43,375 nucleotides of DNA from CALVUJ01 sp045119835 (GTDB lineage: Bacteria > Bacillota_I > Bacilli_A > RFN20 > DUOF01), in NCBI GenBank assembly GCA_045119835.1, contig JBGVED010000097.1, forward strand, positions 1 through 43,375, given 5' to 3'. Under the pieces are notes generated by a model, which saw only the letters and a program-made list of their open reading frames with translations, did not search any database and had not been told where the DNA came from. The position numbers and the translations under genes were made by a program. Shown piece after piece: positions 7,013-13,952 of this stretch. The first letter of the stretch is position 1, and each line of letters begins with the position of its first letter.

Positions 7013-8053
7013 TTAATTAATTAATGGCATTATATATTGAAAACCTTTATCGGTTGAACTAAATCTATATCCAATGTTATCGTTATACGTAATAATGCTT
7101 AAATCCTCGCTATTTGCTTTTAGTATATCTAATAAAAATTGGATATTAAATTTAACTTTTATTTTTTCTTCCGCATTACTTCTTACTTCAATACTTGTTT
7201 TTGCACTCTCTAAGCCATTTTCTACATAAATATCCATTTGTTTATTATCATACTCTAAATAACACATTTTAGAAGTTTCATCTATTACAGGTGCTACACT
7301 GATTAAAGCATCATACAAATCTTTGTTTTTCAATGTAATAGTATACTTTATATCTTGTGGCAATATTTTTTCCACTAACGGATATTTATCACTTAATTTT
7401 AAGCTTATAATTTGAATATTGTCATCTTGTACTATGATTCTTTGCCCGAAAGAACTAAGCATTATTTCATCACTAAAAGGTAATCTTAAAACCTCTTTTA
7501 TTAATTCTTTTGGTAAAGTCGTATTTTGTATATTCTCATCAATTTCAATATTCTCTATCGCTACTCGTTTACTATCACAAGCAATTAATTTATTTTCACC
7601 TATATGCACTCCGTTCATTATACCCGAAGCGATTTTATCAGTTGCTATACTTGTATTTTCAAGAGCTTTTAAAAATTCTGCTGTATTAATCTTTTTATTA
7701 TTCATTGCCGGAATGGTGTCATCCGGATAATCTATATTAACTTCATATGGTATTTTATATGTACATTTTGTGCTTTTTATATCACCATTTTCTATTATTA
7801 CCGCACCTTTTATAACATTTAATAATGCTAATAATTTTTTATAATCATATAATACGCTATCTCCTTCTATACTATCAACATCCATTAAATAGTATAATCG
7901 CATTGTAGGGTTTATAGCTGTTATTTGCAATTTGTTTTTTATATTTGACAACTTAATAAATTTTATTTCTGTCGTTATGGAATTTAATATATTTTCTGCT
8001 GTTTTTAAAACTTTTAGCAATTTCTCATTATTATTAAATCTTACTTTTAGCAT
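7013..8053 (-). CDS. dnaN: DNA polymerase III beta subunit-like sliding clamp
   Basis: 346 aa from ATG 8053 (MLKVRFNNNEKLLKVLKTAE), chosen over GTG 8059 because AGAGG sits 5 nt upstream. Close to the usual clamp length (about 370 aa) with three repeated domains; landmarks are IKLSNIKNKLQITAINPTMR, NGVHIGENKLIACDSKRVA and a C-terminal GFQYIMPLI like the conserved YxxMPMR end of bacterial clamps. It forms the ring that tethers polymerase to DNA. No phage polymerase gene is seen, so it probably recruits host Pol III or repair proteins (inference). Confidence 0.85.
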   Translation of the reverse strand: MLKVRFNNNEKLLKVLKTAENILNSITTEIKFIKLSNIKNKLQITAINPTMRLYYLMDVDSIEGDSVLYDYKKLLALLNVIKGAVIIENGDIKSTKCTYKIPYEVNIDYPDDTIPAMNNKKINTAEFLKALENTSIATDKIASGIMNGVHIGENKLIACDSKRVAIENIEIDENIQNTTLPKELIKEVLRLPFSDEIMLSSFGQRIIVQDDNIQIISLKLSDKYPLVEKILPQDIKYTITLKNKDLYDALISVAPVIDETSKMCYLEYDNKQMDIYVENGLESAKTSIEVRSNAEEKIKVKFNIQFLLDILKANSEDLSIITYNDNIGYRFSSTDKGFQYIMPLIN

Positions 8054-8070
8054 ATTCACCTCTTTATTTA

Positions 8071-8099
8071 ATTTTATAATAAAACTTTTTATTTGTAAA
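8071..8099 (-). promoter_or_regulatory. Promoter for the clamp gene
   Basis: Minus-strand TTTACA (8094-8099), 17-bp spacer and TAAAAT (8071-8076). The -35 sits in the longer shared box AAAGTATTTACAAATAAA also found at 11.9 and 16.95 kb. Confidence 0.7.
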
Positions 8100-8105
8100 T
8101 ACTTT

Positions 8106-8489
8106 TTATCTTCTATATTTTATTTTTAAAGCCTCGTTTAATTCTCCGCTTTGTTGTACTTTTAAAACACTTTGGAGTGCCGAGCAATGAGCTAAATAAG
8201 ATTTAATTACAAGTTCAAGTCCTTTGTATGTACTCTCGTGGTTGTTCATTTCTGTATTTAATTTTTGCGCTTGTTCACCATACTCTTGGCTTGCCATAAG
8301 CTCAATTATCTTATTTTCCAAGGCTTTTTTGCTAGTATGAAGTTTTGCTTTATTAATTAACACTTGTAGTTGATTGAAACAATGTGAGCAATTTTTTCTT
8401 GCTTCTAAATAAAGTTTTGAAAATTCCATAGCTTCTCTTGATGTATTTAAGAGTTCTTGTTCAAAGCTAACAAAATCAGTTTGCTCCAT
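8106..8489 (-). CDS. Hypothetical helical protein, 127 aa
   Basis: Almost entirely helical, coiled-coil-like (SFEQELLNTSREAMEFSKLY, LENKIIELMASQEYGEQAQK), with CSHC and a further Cys. It lies between SSB and the clamp in the replication block, so a replication or recombination accessory role is likely but not shown. Confidence 0.65.
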   Translation of the reverse strand: MEQTDFVSFEQELLNTSREAMEFSKLYLEARKNCSHCFNQLQVLINKAKLHTSKKALENKIIELMASQEYGEQAQKLNTEMNNHESTYKGLELVIKSYLAHCSALQSVLKVQQSGELNEALKIKYRR

Positions 8490-8511
8490 TTAATAATACC
8501 TCTTTTACTAC

Positions 8512-8802
8512 TTAATTGTAAATCTTAACATCAAGTGTTTTATAGGTTTTACCTTTATATTCATTAGTTGTTGTTATTCCGCCTACTGTTACCATATCGC
8601 CCTTTTTATGTTTTTCTGCAAATTCTTCAGCTTTTTTATTCCAAAGAATGCAGTTTAAAAATGTTGTTTCATCTTGTTTGTTTTTCTTTAATTGGACTGC
8701 AAATTTAGTGTTGCATATTCCTTGTTCTGTATAGTTTATTTTAGGTTCTGTTATATAACCGCTAAACCATTTTAAATTTAATTCAAATTCTTCAAATTCC
8801 AT
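8512..8802 (-). CDS. ssb: Single-stranded DNA-binding protein (OB fold)
   Basis: 96 aa. The central pattern matches SSB OB folds: KFAVQLKKNKQDETTFLNCI, LWNKKAEEFAEKHKKGDMVT, VGGITTTNEYKGKTYKTLDV. Shorter than bacterial SSB and without the acidic tail. It would coat ssDNA during replication and annealing by the ERF/YqaJ pair upstream. A good GAGGAG site precedes the start. A hairpin GTTAGT/ACTAAC lies upstream at about 8842-8868. Confidence 0.8.
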   Translation of the reverse strand: MEFEEFELNLKWFSGYITEPKINYTEQGICNTKFAVQLKKNKQDETTFLNCILWNKKAEEFAEKHKKGDMVTVGGITTTNEYKGKTYKTLDVKIYN

Positions 8803-8862
8803 TTTATTCTCCTCTTTTCTATGTTATAATTTTTATAAGCGGTTAGTTTGTCATTTTGGCGA

Positions 8863-9546
8863 CTAACTGTTTTCATTTATATATTCAATTTTTATTCCGC
8901 TTCTGCTTATTTTATTTGTTGTTGCTCTATAATCTTTAGTTGCAAACACATCTTTTAATTTCCATTTATCTTCATAACGTCTTTTAATTGTGGTTCTTAA
9001 TATTCCTGTAATTTCTGCCCATTCGGATAGACAATGTGTTTCGTTTTTGTAAGTTATTTGATAATTATTTCTTTTATTTCTCCCTTGTATTTTTCTATCT
9101 ACCCAGCGACAATTTTTAGGCTCATAATTTCCGTTATTATCTATTCTATCTATTGATAAATTTTCTTTATATCCGTTATTAATTGCCCATACGTAAAAAC
9201 TCTCAAAATTATCTTTCCATTCTTCGTAAACTTTAATTCCTCTATCTCCATAAAATTTGTAACTTTTATTGTTCTTATTAAAACATCTACTTTTTATATT
9301 TTGCCAAGTGGCATATAGTTTGTGTTGTCTTTTTCCGTGTTTTAAATTTATTTCTTTTGCTTTTTCTCTTTGCAAACACCCACAGGATTTAGTGCTTTCC
9401 CCTTTTAAACTGCGCCCTGTTGCTTTTATTAAATTACCACACTCGCATTTACACAACCAAGCTGTTCTATCTTTTATATTTTCAACTTTTTTTATTACTA
9501 TTAATCTGCCAAATTTTTGTTCTGTTAAATCTTGAAATTTTCCCAT
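8863..9546 (-). CDS. Free-standing HNH-type homing endonuclease, inserted at the 3' end of yqaJ
   Basis: 227 aa (MGKFQDLTEQKFGRLIVIKK). Zinc-ribbon Cys (CKCECG, SCGCL), nuclease core YGDRGIKVYEEW...IDRIDNNGNYEPKNCRW, and a C-terminal segment CLSEWAEITGIL. Unlike its relatives it continues past the usual end with about 24 residues finishing ISRSGIKIEYINENS. The upstream exonuclease ends ISRAGIKIEYLQ, so residues 213-222 (8881-8910) are an old yqaJ 3' end captured in frame. Preceded by a class II three-state leader and its own promoter. Confidence 0.87.
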   Translation of the reverse strand: MGKFQDLTEQKFGRLIVIKKVENIKDRTAWLCKCECGNLIKATGRSLKGESTKSCGCLQREKAKEINLKHGKRQHKLYATWQNIKSRCFNKNNKSYKFYGDRGIKVYEEWKDNFESFYVWAINNGYKENLSIDRIDNNGNYEPKNCRWVDRKIQGRNKRNNYQITYKNETHCLSEWAEITGILRTTIKRRYEDKWKLKDVFATKDYRATTNKISRSGIKIEYINENS

Positions 9547-9646
9547 TGTAGAGTTCCTTTTCTAAAATAATAACCCCTTACTGAGAACTCTACTAATCAG
9601 CAAGAGGTTATTATTAAGTTAATAATAAATCTTTTTGTAGAGTTCT
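9547..9646 (-). promoter_or_regulatory. Class II leader RNA with three alternating P1 strands
   Basis: On the minus strand segment a AGAACTCTAC (9637-9646) pairs with a' GTAGAGTTCT (9584-9593). A third segment GGAACTCTAC (9548-9557) repeats a, includes the AAGGA ribosome-binding site and touches the ATG, so a' can pair with it instead. Between them a 14-bp helix with one G-U pair joins 9602-9615 to 9566-9579, crossing the a/a' helix. AAAAAGATTTA follows segment a, as in the second class II leader. Confidence 0.75.
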
Positions 9647-9652
9647 ATGTAT

Positions 9653-9681
9653 ATTATACATAAAACTATGCTTATTGTAAA
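9653..9681 (-). promoter_or_regulatory. Promoter of the HNH element, -35 inside the end of yqaJ
   Basis: Minus-strand TTTACA (9676-9681), 17-bp spacer, TATAAT (9653-9658). The -35 is formed by the last codons of yqaJ (TAT TTA CAA TAA), so the recoded gene end doubles as the element's promoter. Confidence 0.75.
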
Positions 9682-10520
9682 TATTCTATTTTAATACCAG
9701 CTCTTGAAATAGAATAATCAAATTTTGGGCTCGATATTCTTGTGCCAAGAGTTATTTTATATAGGTCTGATGCAATAGCATTATTACATCCGATTAAATC
9801 TTTTAGCTTTGTTTCAATAGCCTTCTTTTTATCTTCAAAAGGTTTAATTTCGGCTTTCATTTCGGATATTTTACTGTTTAAATCCTCTAATTCTTGAATT
9901 AGTTTGCTATCAATATCGGCTTTTACAGTGATTCCGTTATTTACTACACCCTTGTGCATATAAGCTTTAACATCTTGCGTAAAATCTTGACAATCTGCAA
10001 TAATGTCATTTAATTCTTTTTGTGGTTTATATTCAAACCATTCAAACTTTACTATTTCATTTTCTTTACAATATCCAACTGCTATATATGCTTTTTCCTT
10101 ATTTCCTAATGCACAATTAAAATCTAATTGAGCCTTATAATATTCCGGTATTCCATCTTTCCAAGTTTTTGCATTTACATCAGTAGTTTTTGCTTCAAAT
10201 ATTGCATCATCACTTGTAATACCATCACAATGACACACAAGCTCTAAACATAATGCAGGTTGATACTTAAACTCTTTTTGCTCGTCTGTTACGCTTAACC
10301 CTGTTTCATCTTCAAACATAGCGATTATATCATTTTCTAAAAACTCCCCTCGTTTTGTAGCTTCGTTGCCTTCAAACATATCAGCAATTACACCGGCTTT
10401 TTCTAGTACAAGTTCAATTCTCTTTTTATATGGGTTTATTCCTAGTACAGTTGCAAATTCTGAACCTCCAATACGTTTTTGCCTTACTTGCTTATTCCCT
10501 ATTAATTCTTCTTTAGTCAT
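9672..10520 (-). CDS. YqaJ-like viral recombinase (exonuclease)
   Basis: 282 aa. PD-(D/E)XK-type nuclease of the lambda exonuclease/YqaJ family: RIGGSEFATVLGINPYKKR at the N-terminus, RGEFLENDIIAMFEDETG, then CHCDGI and EAKTT (the catalytic D...ExK) and YKAQLDFNCALGNKEKAYIAVG. It resects dsDNA to feed the ERF annealase encoded just upstream; the two act as a phage recombination pair, with SSB nearby. A coiled region (EDLNSKISEMKAEIKPFEDK) precedes the end ISRAGIKIEYLQ, which is duplicated in the following HNH ORF. Confidence 0.88.
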   Translation of the reverse strand: MTKEELIGNKQVRQKRIGGSEFATVLGINPYKKRIELVLEKAGVIADMFEGNEATKRGEFLENDIIAMFEDETGLSVTDEQKEFKYQPALCLELVCHCDGITSDDAIFEAKTTDVNAKTWKDGIPEYYKAQLDFNCALGNKEKAYIAVGYCKENEIVKFEWFEYKPQKELNDIIADCQDFTQDVKAYMHKGVVNNGITVKADIDSKLIQELEDLNSKISEMKAEIKPFEDKKKAIETKLKDLIGCNNAIASDLYKITLGTRISSPKFDYSISRAGIKIEYLQ

Positions 10521-10674
10521 TATTTTCTTCTTTCTCTAATATAGCTTGTTGTGTTTTTAAATAACCAAATACTATGCCAAAGTATAATTTGTAACATTCA
10601 GGCGGAATTTCTTTAGGAATTTGTTCTATACAATTATTTGTTAATTTTAATAATTCGTCATTTGTAATATACAT
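10513..10674 (-). CDS. Hypothetical small protein, 53 aa
   Basis: ATG 10674 overlaps the HNH stop as TAATG and the end overlaps the yqaJ start by 8 nt (ATGACTAA). Product MYITNDELLKLTNNCIEQIP...FGYLKTQQAILEKEENND. GAAGG inside the HNH 3' end acts as its ribosome-binding site, so again the inserted gene provides the signal for its neighbour. Function unknown. Confidence 0.65.
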   Translation of the reverse strand: MYITNDELLKLTNNCIEQIPKEIPPECYKLYFGIVFGYLKTQQAILEKEENND

Positions 10675-11120
10675 TATTTACCTTCTTTCTTACTTGCTCT
10701 ATTTTCATTCTTTGGTGTGGTTAGTGCTTCTTCTATTGTCCAGCTTCTTCTTAATCTTGACCTTATTAATTCATAGCTCATTTTTAATTCTTCTGCCCAT
10801 AAAGCTAAACATTTTTTCTGTCCGTTATATTCTATTAAACGGTTTCTTCTAGTATTTTGTGATTGTTCTTTTGGAGTTGCCCAGCGACAATTGCAAGGTT
10901 CATAATTTCCATTATTGTTTATTCGGTCTATTGATAAATTATTTTTATATCCATTGTTTATCGCCCAATTATAAAAATTTTTATAATCTAACCATTCTTT
11001 GCATATGGTTATTCCTCTACCACCATAATCTTTATATCTATCATCATATTTTTTTAAACATCTTGTTTTAATGTGATTCCAAATTCCGTATAGTCGTGTT
11101 TTAGAATGATTTTTTTTCAT
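10674..11120 (-). CDS. Short free-standing HNH-type homing endonuclease after erf
   Basis: 148 aa (MKKNHSKTRLYGIWNHIKTR). It lacks the GxxFGRLTV and zinc-ribbon front of its relatives and starts directly at the nuclease core: YGGRGITICKEWLDYKNFYN, LSIDRINNNGNYEPCNCRW, then C-terminal CLALWAEELKM...SWTIEEALTTP. The extension after the usual end (KNENRASKKEGK) may be a relic of the erf gene end, but similarity to the erf C-terminus (CRRKEVAEKR) is weak. Class II leader upstream. Confidence 0.82.
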   Translation of the reverse strand: MKKNHSKTRLYGIWNHIKTRCLKKYDDRYKDYGGRGITICKEWLDYKNFYNWAINNGYKNNLSIDRINNNGNYEPCNCRWATPKEQSQNTRRNRLIEYNGQKKCLALWAEELKMSYELIRSRLRRSWTIEEALTTPKNENRASKKEGK

Positions 11121-11204
11121 GTCGTGGTCTCCTTATAAAAACTCCCCTACTTGACCACGACGAAAAGTAAGGGAGTTTTACAACTAAATCTTTTTTCGTG
11201 GTCA
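11121..11204 (-). promoter_or_regulatory. Class II leader RNA of the HNH gene at 10674-11120
   Basis: Minus strand: TGACCACGA (11196-11204) pairs with TCGTGGTCA (11152-11160), and a third copy, GACCACGAC (11121-11129), lies between the GGAG site and the ATG. A crossing helix joins 11165-11179 to 11138-11152 over 15 bp with one G-U pair in the same relative position as in the other class II leader, and it ends in TTTTT, so it could also be a terminator. AAAAAGATTTA again follows the first strand. Confidence 0.75.
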
Positions 11205-11210
11205 GTTTTT

Positions 11211-11239
11211 ATTATACTAAAATTATCTTTTTTCTGCAA
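11211..11239 (-). promoter_or_regulatory. Promoter of the HNH element, -35 inside the end of erf
   Basis: Minus-strand TTGCAG (11234-11239), 17-bp spacer, TATAAT (11211-11216). The -35 lies in the last erf codons (GTT GCA GAA), the same arrangement as at yqaJ. Confidence 0.65.
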
Positions 11240-11726
11240 CCTCTTTTCTACGGCATTCTCCACATCTTCCCCACGCTTTTAAGGCTTGTTCTGTAGTCGG
11301 CTTGTTACATACAGGGCATATTGGCTTTTCTTTTTTTTCTTCTTGCGGTTCTTCTTTTCCGGTTACTGCATCAAATAAATCTGCTTCAACAATTTCAAGA
11401 GCATTTATATACAAATATCTTTTTAGATATGTATGAGTTCCTCCTAATGCTTGAATTTTATTACATCCTTTTAGTTCTAATTCGGCAATCGGTGAAGTAA
11501 ATGTTACGCTTGTTTTATCTTCACAGTCAACAATTTCTAATTCGGCAATTTCGCTTGTCATTGAAAAATTAGAAAACATTTTATTTTTAGCAAATAATTC
11601 ATTGACAGTAGGTAAAAAATCTTTTAATTCAAAATATTCAAATCCTGCATAGTTATTTTTTCCAGATTTTTTAAGTTTCAAGTTTTGTAATTCTACTCTA
11701 CATTTTTGTAATTTTTCGTAAATCAT
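11223..11726 (-). CDS. erf: ERF-family single-strand annealing protein with C-terminal zinc finger
   Basis: 167 aa. ERF core: MIYEKLQKCRVELQNLKLKK, NYAGFEYFELKDFLPTVNEL, FTSPIAELELKGCNKIQALGG and THTYLKRYLYINALEIVEAD, the usual 'xxGaxxTYxxRYxlxxxxgI' signature. A Lys/Glu linker leads to a four-Cys knuckle CPVC...CGEC. It anneals complementary ssDNA with YqaJ. Shorter than P22 Erf (about 200 aa) but complete in the core. Confidence 0.85.
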   Translation of the reverse strand: MIYEKLQKCRVELQNLKLKKSGKNNYAGFEYFELKDFLPTVNELFAKNKMFSNFSMTSEIAELEIVDCEDKTSVTFTSPIAELELKGCNKIQALGGTHTYLKRYLYINALEIVEADLFDAVTGKEEPQEEKKEKPICPVCNKPTTEQALKAWGRCGECRRKEVAEKR

Positions 11727-11739
11727 TTTAATAACTCCT

Positions 11740-11835
11740 CTAAATTAAATCCTCTAATATACTGCATATAACAAATAATGCTACTACAAACACCCATATC
11801 ATACACGGATATTTATTAAAAAACTTTTCTAACAT
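11740..11835 (-). CDS. Small single-span membrane protein, 31 aa
   Basis: ATG 11835 gives MLEKFFNKYPCMIWVFVVAL, then FVICSILEDLI. AAAGAGG lies 8 nt upstream and a promoter (11864-11892) directly precedes it. One hydrophobic span (WVFVVALFVICSI). First gene of the recombination operon; role unknown. Confidence 0.6.
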   Translation of the reverse strand: MLEKFFNKYPCMIWVFVVALFVICSILEDLI

Positions 11836-11863
11836 AACTAATACCTCTTTTCTATTTGTTTAA

Positions 11864-11892
11864 ATTATACACTAAATAATTTTATTTGTAAA
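11864..11892 (-). promoter_or_regulatory. Early promoter of the recombination operon
   Basis: Minus-strand TTTACA (11887-11892), 17-bp spacer, TATAAT (11864-11869) with TAGTG before the -10. Shares AAGTATTTACAAATAAA with the 8.1 and 16.95 kb promoters. Confidence 0.75.
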
Positions 11893-11957
11893 TACTTTTT
11901 AAAAAATAATTTTTAGAGCGCACAGGATGCGTTTTAAGGCGTGTTAATATCTTTTAT

Positions 11958-11989
11958 GTGGGTTTATACCTTTTTTGTATTTAACCCAC
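11958..11989 (-). terminator. Long intergenic hairpin, possible terminator
   Basis: GTGGGTT (11958-11964) and AACCCAC (11983-11989) are the outer arms, with further ATAC/GTAT pairing inside. It separates the helicase operon from the next promoter. No U-run follows on the minus strand, so it may be a processing or Rho-type site instead. Confidence 0.4.
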
Positions 11990-12015
11990 CTTAAAATTAA
12001 TCCTCGTGCTTCTGG

Positions 12016-12129
12016 TTAAACTTTTAGTTTAATTGCTAGTTGTTTTATTTTTTCTTCATATTCTTTCGATGTTTTACAAGTTTGTTGTAGTTTTCTTTTT
12101 TCTTGCTCATAGATTAACCATTTGTTCAT
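12016..12129 (-). CDS. Hypothetical small helical protein, 37 aa
   Basis: MNKWLIYEQEKRKLQQTCKT..., Lys/Glu-rich and helical. GAGAGATAT precedes the ATG, 19 bp after the helicase stop. Last gene of the helicase operon. Function unknown. Confidence 0.5.
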   Translation of the reverse strand: MNKWLIYEQEKRKLQQTCKTSKEYEEKIKQLAIKLKV

Positions 12130-12148
12130 TTTCTTATATCTCTCTTTT

Positions 12149-13372
12149 TTAAAAATTATCAAACTCTTTGATCTTTTGCGTGTTTATATCGAAAAATAGC
12201 TTTATATTTTTATTACTCTCGCCATGTCTATTTTTAGCAATAATTAGTTGGAGAATTTTAGGGTCAATATCTTTGTCATAAATTCCTTCTCTATGTGCAA
12301 ATAGTACAAAATCCGCATCTTGTTCTATTGCTCCCGATTCTCTAATATCACTTAACACTGGTGTTTTATCTTGTCTTTCTTTTAAATTTCTATTTAGTTG
12401 TACTAATACCAGTATGGGAATTTTAAGTTCTGTTGCTATGAGTTTAATATTTCTTGATATATTTGTAGATTTTTCATATAGGGATTTATTTCCATATCCT
12501 TGAATTAATCCTAAATAATCAATAATAACAAAATCAAGTTCTTTATTTTTTTGTTCTTTTATATACTTTTTCATTTTTTCGCAAGTCAAATTATAATCAC
12601 AAACTACATTTAATTTCCATTGTTTTAAATCTTCAAGACCTTGTTTGTACAATTGCATCTCTTCAAAATTAAATCCAAAGTTTCTATATTTAAGTGCATT
12701 TAACCCGTTTAACATACATACAAATCTGTTTTGTAGTTGTTCCAATGGCATTTCTAAACTAAAATAAAGAACAGATTTTTCTTGTAAACAAAATTGAGCC
12801 GCTAAATTTAAAGCAAGTGAAGTTTTTCCAGTTCCGGTAGAACCACCTAAAGCTATATAATCTCCTCCCATAAATGAGCCTATATAAGTATCTAATTTTT
12901 TAAATCCCGTATTAACTGCGGTTTCTGCATTTTGCAAATATTTATCTGGAAAAGTTTCTATACCTTCTGATATATGTTTTATTTTTGTATCTTCAAATTT
13001 TAATGATTCTTTTAATTTGATTATTTCTTCAATATCTTTTTTATTTTTGGCGGATTTAATTAATTTATTTAGATACTTGTTCACTAGTTGTACACAAAAC
13101 TTTTCTGCTTGTACACTTAATGGTGCAACTTCAGAAATATCCAAAAGTCTTATTGTAGTATCATTGCTTTGTAAAGTTTCTTTTAGTAGCACTAAATCAA
13201 CAAATTGGTCATTGTAATAAAGTTGTTTAGCACAATCAAATATTCTTTGGTTAAGATAATCTTCAAAATATTTTTTATCTAAATTTTCAATAATATAGCT
13301 TTGTTTAGTTTCATTTAGCATTAAATTAAGAATATTTATTTCTAAATCAATATCAATATTAGACATTTTCAT
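12149..13372 (-). CDS. dnaB: DnaB-type replicative helicase
   Basis: 407 aa. N-terminal DnaB domain (ILNLMLNETKQSYIIENLDK...YFEDYLNQRIFDCAKQLY) and a RecA-like motor: Walker A GGSTGTGKTS, LYFSLEMPLEQLQNRFVCML, Walker B FVIIDYLGLIQG, ILVLVQLNRNLKER and LSDIRESGAIEQDAD, then AKNRHGESNKNIKLFFD. It forms the hexameric ring that unwinds the replication fork. It overlaps the initiator gene by 14 nt and so is probably made with it. Slightly shorter than bacterial DnaB (about 450 aa). Confidence 0.95.
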   Translation of the reverse strand: MKMSNIDIDLEINILNLMLNETKQSYIIENLDKKYFEDYLNQRIFDCAKQLYYNDQFVDLVLLKETLQSNDTTIRLLDISEVAPLSVQAEKFCVQLVNKYLNKLIKSAKNKKDIEEIIKLKESLKFEDTKIKHISEGIETFPDKYLQNAETAVNTGFKKLDTYIGSFMGGDYIALGGSTGTGKTSLALNLAAQFCLQEKSVLYFSLEMPLEQLQNRFVCMLNGLNALKYRNFGFNFEEMQLYKQGLEDLKQWKLNVVCDYNLTCEKMKKYIKEQKNKELDFVIIDYLGLIQGYGNKSLYEKSTNISRNIKLIATELKIPILVLVQLNRNLKERQDKTPVLSDIRESGAIEQDADFVLFAHREGIYDKDIDPKILQLIIAKNRHGESNKNIKLFFDINTQKIKEFDNF

Positions 13373-13952
13373 ACATCTCCTGTAATTGAGTTATATAATC
13401 CCCTTGTGGTTTTTTTATTTCTTGTCTGTTTTTTGGTTCCCAAACTGCAATTATTTTTTGCTTCCAATTTTTTATCTTCTTTCCGTTTTTATCTTTCCAA
13501 TCTGAAGATTCATAATAATCAAAAAATCTTTTAGCATCTACATTATTATTTCTTTCCTTACAATATTCTTCTACTTCTTGCAGGGAAGGTTCGGTAAATT
13601 TAGTTTTTTCTTTTTCTTTTTTATTTTCTTTTTCTTTTTTTGTTATTAAAGGAGTAGCACCTATATTAGCACCTATATTAGCACCTATATTAGCTATTGT
13701 TTTTCCGGTAGGATTATTGCTTTTCCCGTTCTGTGATCCACCTACACCCCTTAACCTCATCAAAGGTAACAAACTTTTTACTGCTAATTTCACATAATTA
13801 TTTTCTTTACTTATATCAATTTCATTATTGAAGCCATATTCTATGAGTATTTCCCAAGCTCTCCCTCTATATTTTTGTGGTATTACGTTGATAGTTTCTC
13901 TAAAGTTTTCAAATATCCAAAGAGCTTTTTTGTTTAATTTTTTCTCTTCCAT
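13359..13952 (-). CDS. Replication initiator / helicase-loader-like protein with iterons in the gene
   Basis: 197 aa. The N-terminal part (KKALWIFENFRETINVIPQK, YRGRAWEILIEYGFNNE) is a helical domain seen in phage replication genes. The C-terminal part (PSLQEVEEYCKERNNNVDAK, FFDYYESSDWKDKNGKKIKN, WKQKIIAVW) is typical of phage initiator/DnaD-like proteins. The middle repeats NIGA three times, encoded by 12-bp direct repeats that may be the origin. Directly upstream of the helicase. Expressed behind a class I pseudoknot leader, the only one not attached to an endonuclease. The AAGGAG site sits in a CTCCT/AGGAG hairpin. Confidence 0.75.
   Translation of the reverse strand: MEEKKLNKKALWIFENFRETINVIPQKYRGRAWEILIEYGFNNEIDISKENNYVKLAVKSLLPLMRLRGVGGSQNGKSNNPTGKTIANIGANIGANIGATPLITKKEKENKKEKEKTKFTEPSLQEVEEYCKERNNNVDAKRFFDYYESSDWKDKNGKKIKNWKQKIIAVWEPKNRQEIKKPQGDYITQLQEMYENV
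13656..13694. repeat. Three 12-bp direct repeats inside the initiator gene, candidate origin
   Basis: AGCACCTATATT occurs at 13656-13667, 13668-13679 and 13680-13691, followed by a further AGC. They lie in the initiator gene, as lambda iterons lie inside O, and abut a pyrimidine/A-rich tract (about 13600-13648) that would melt easily. This suggests the initiator binds its own gene. The repeats also encode NIGA, so protein-level selection alone is possible. Confidence 0.5.

Noticed and set aside
8842..8868. GTTAGT/ACTAAC hairpin before ssb as another class I leader
   Set aside because: It lacks the UA and GAAAA linkers, a second hairpin and a pseudoknot partner.
10674..10710. erf C-terminus duplicated on the HNH at 10674
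   Set aside because: The extension KNENRASKKEGK only vaguely resembles the end CRRKEVAEKR; suggestive given the other cases but not strong enough to claim.
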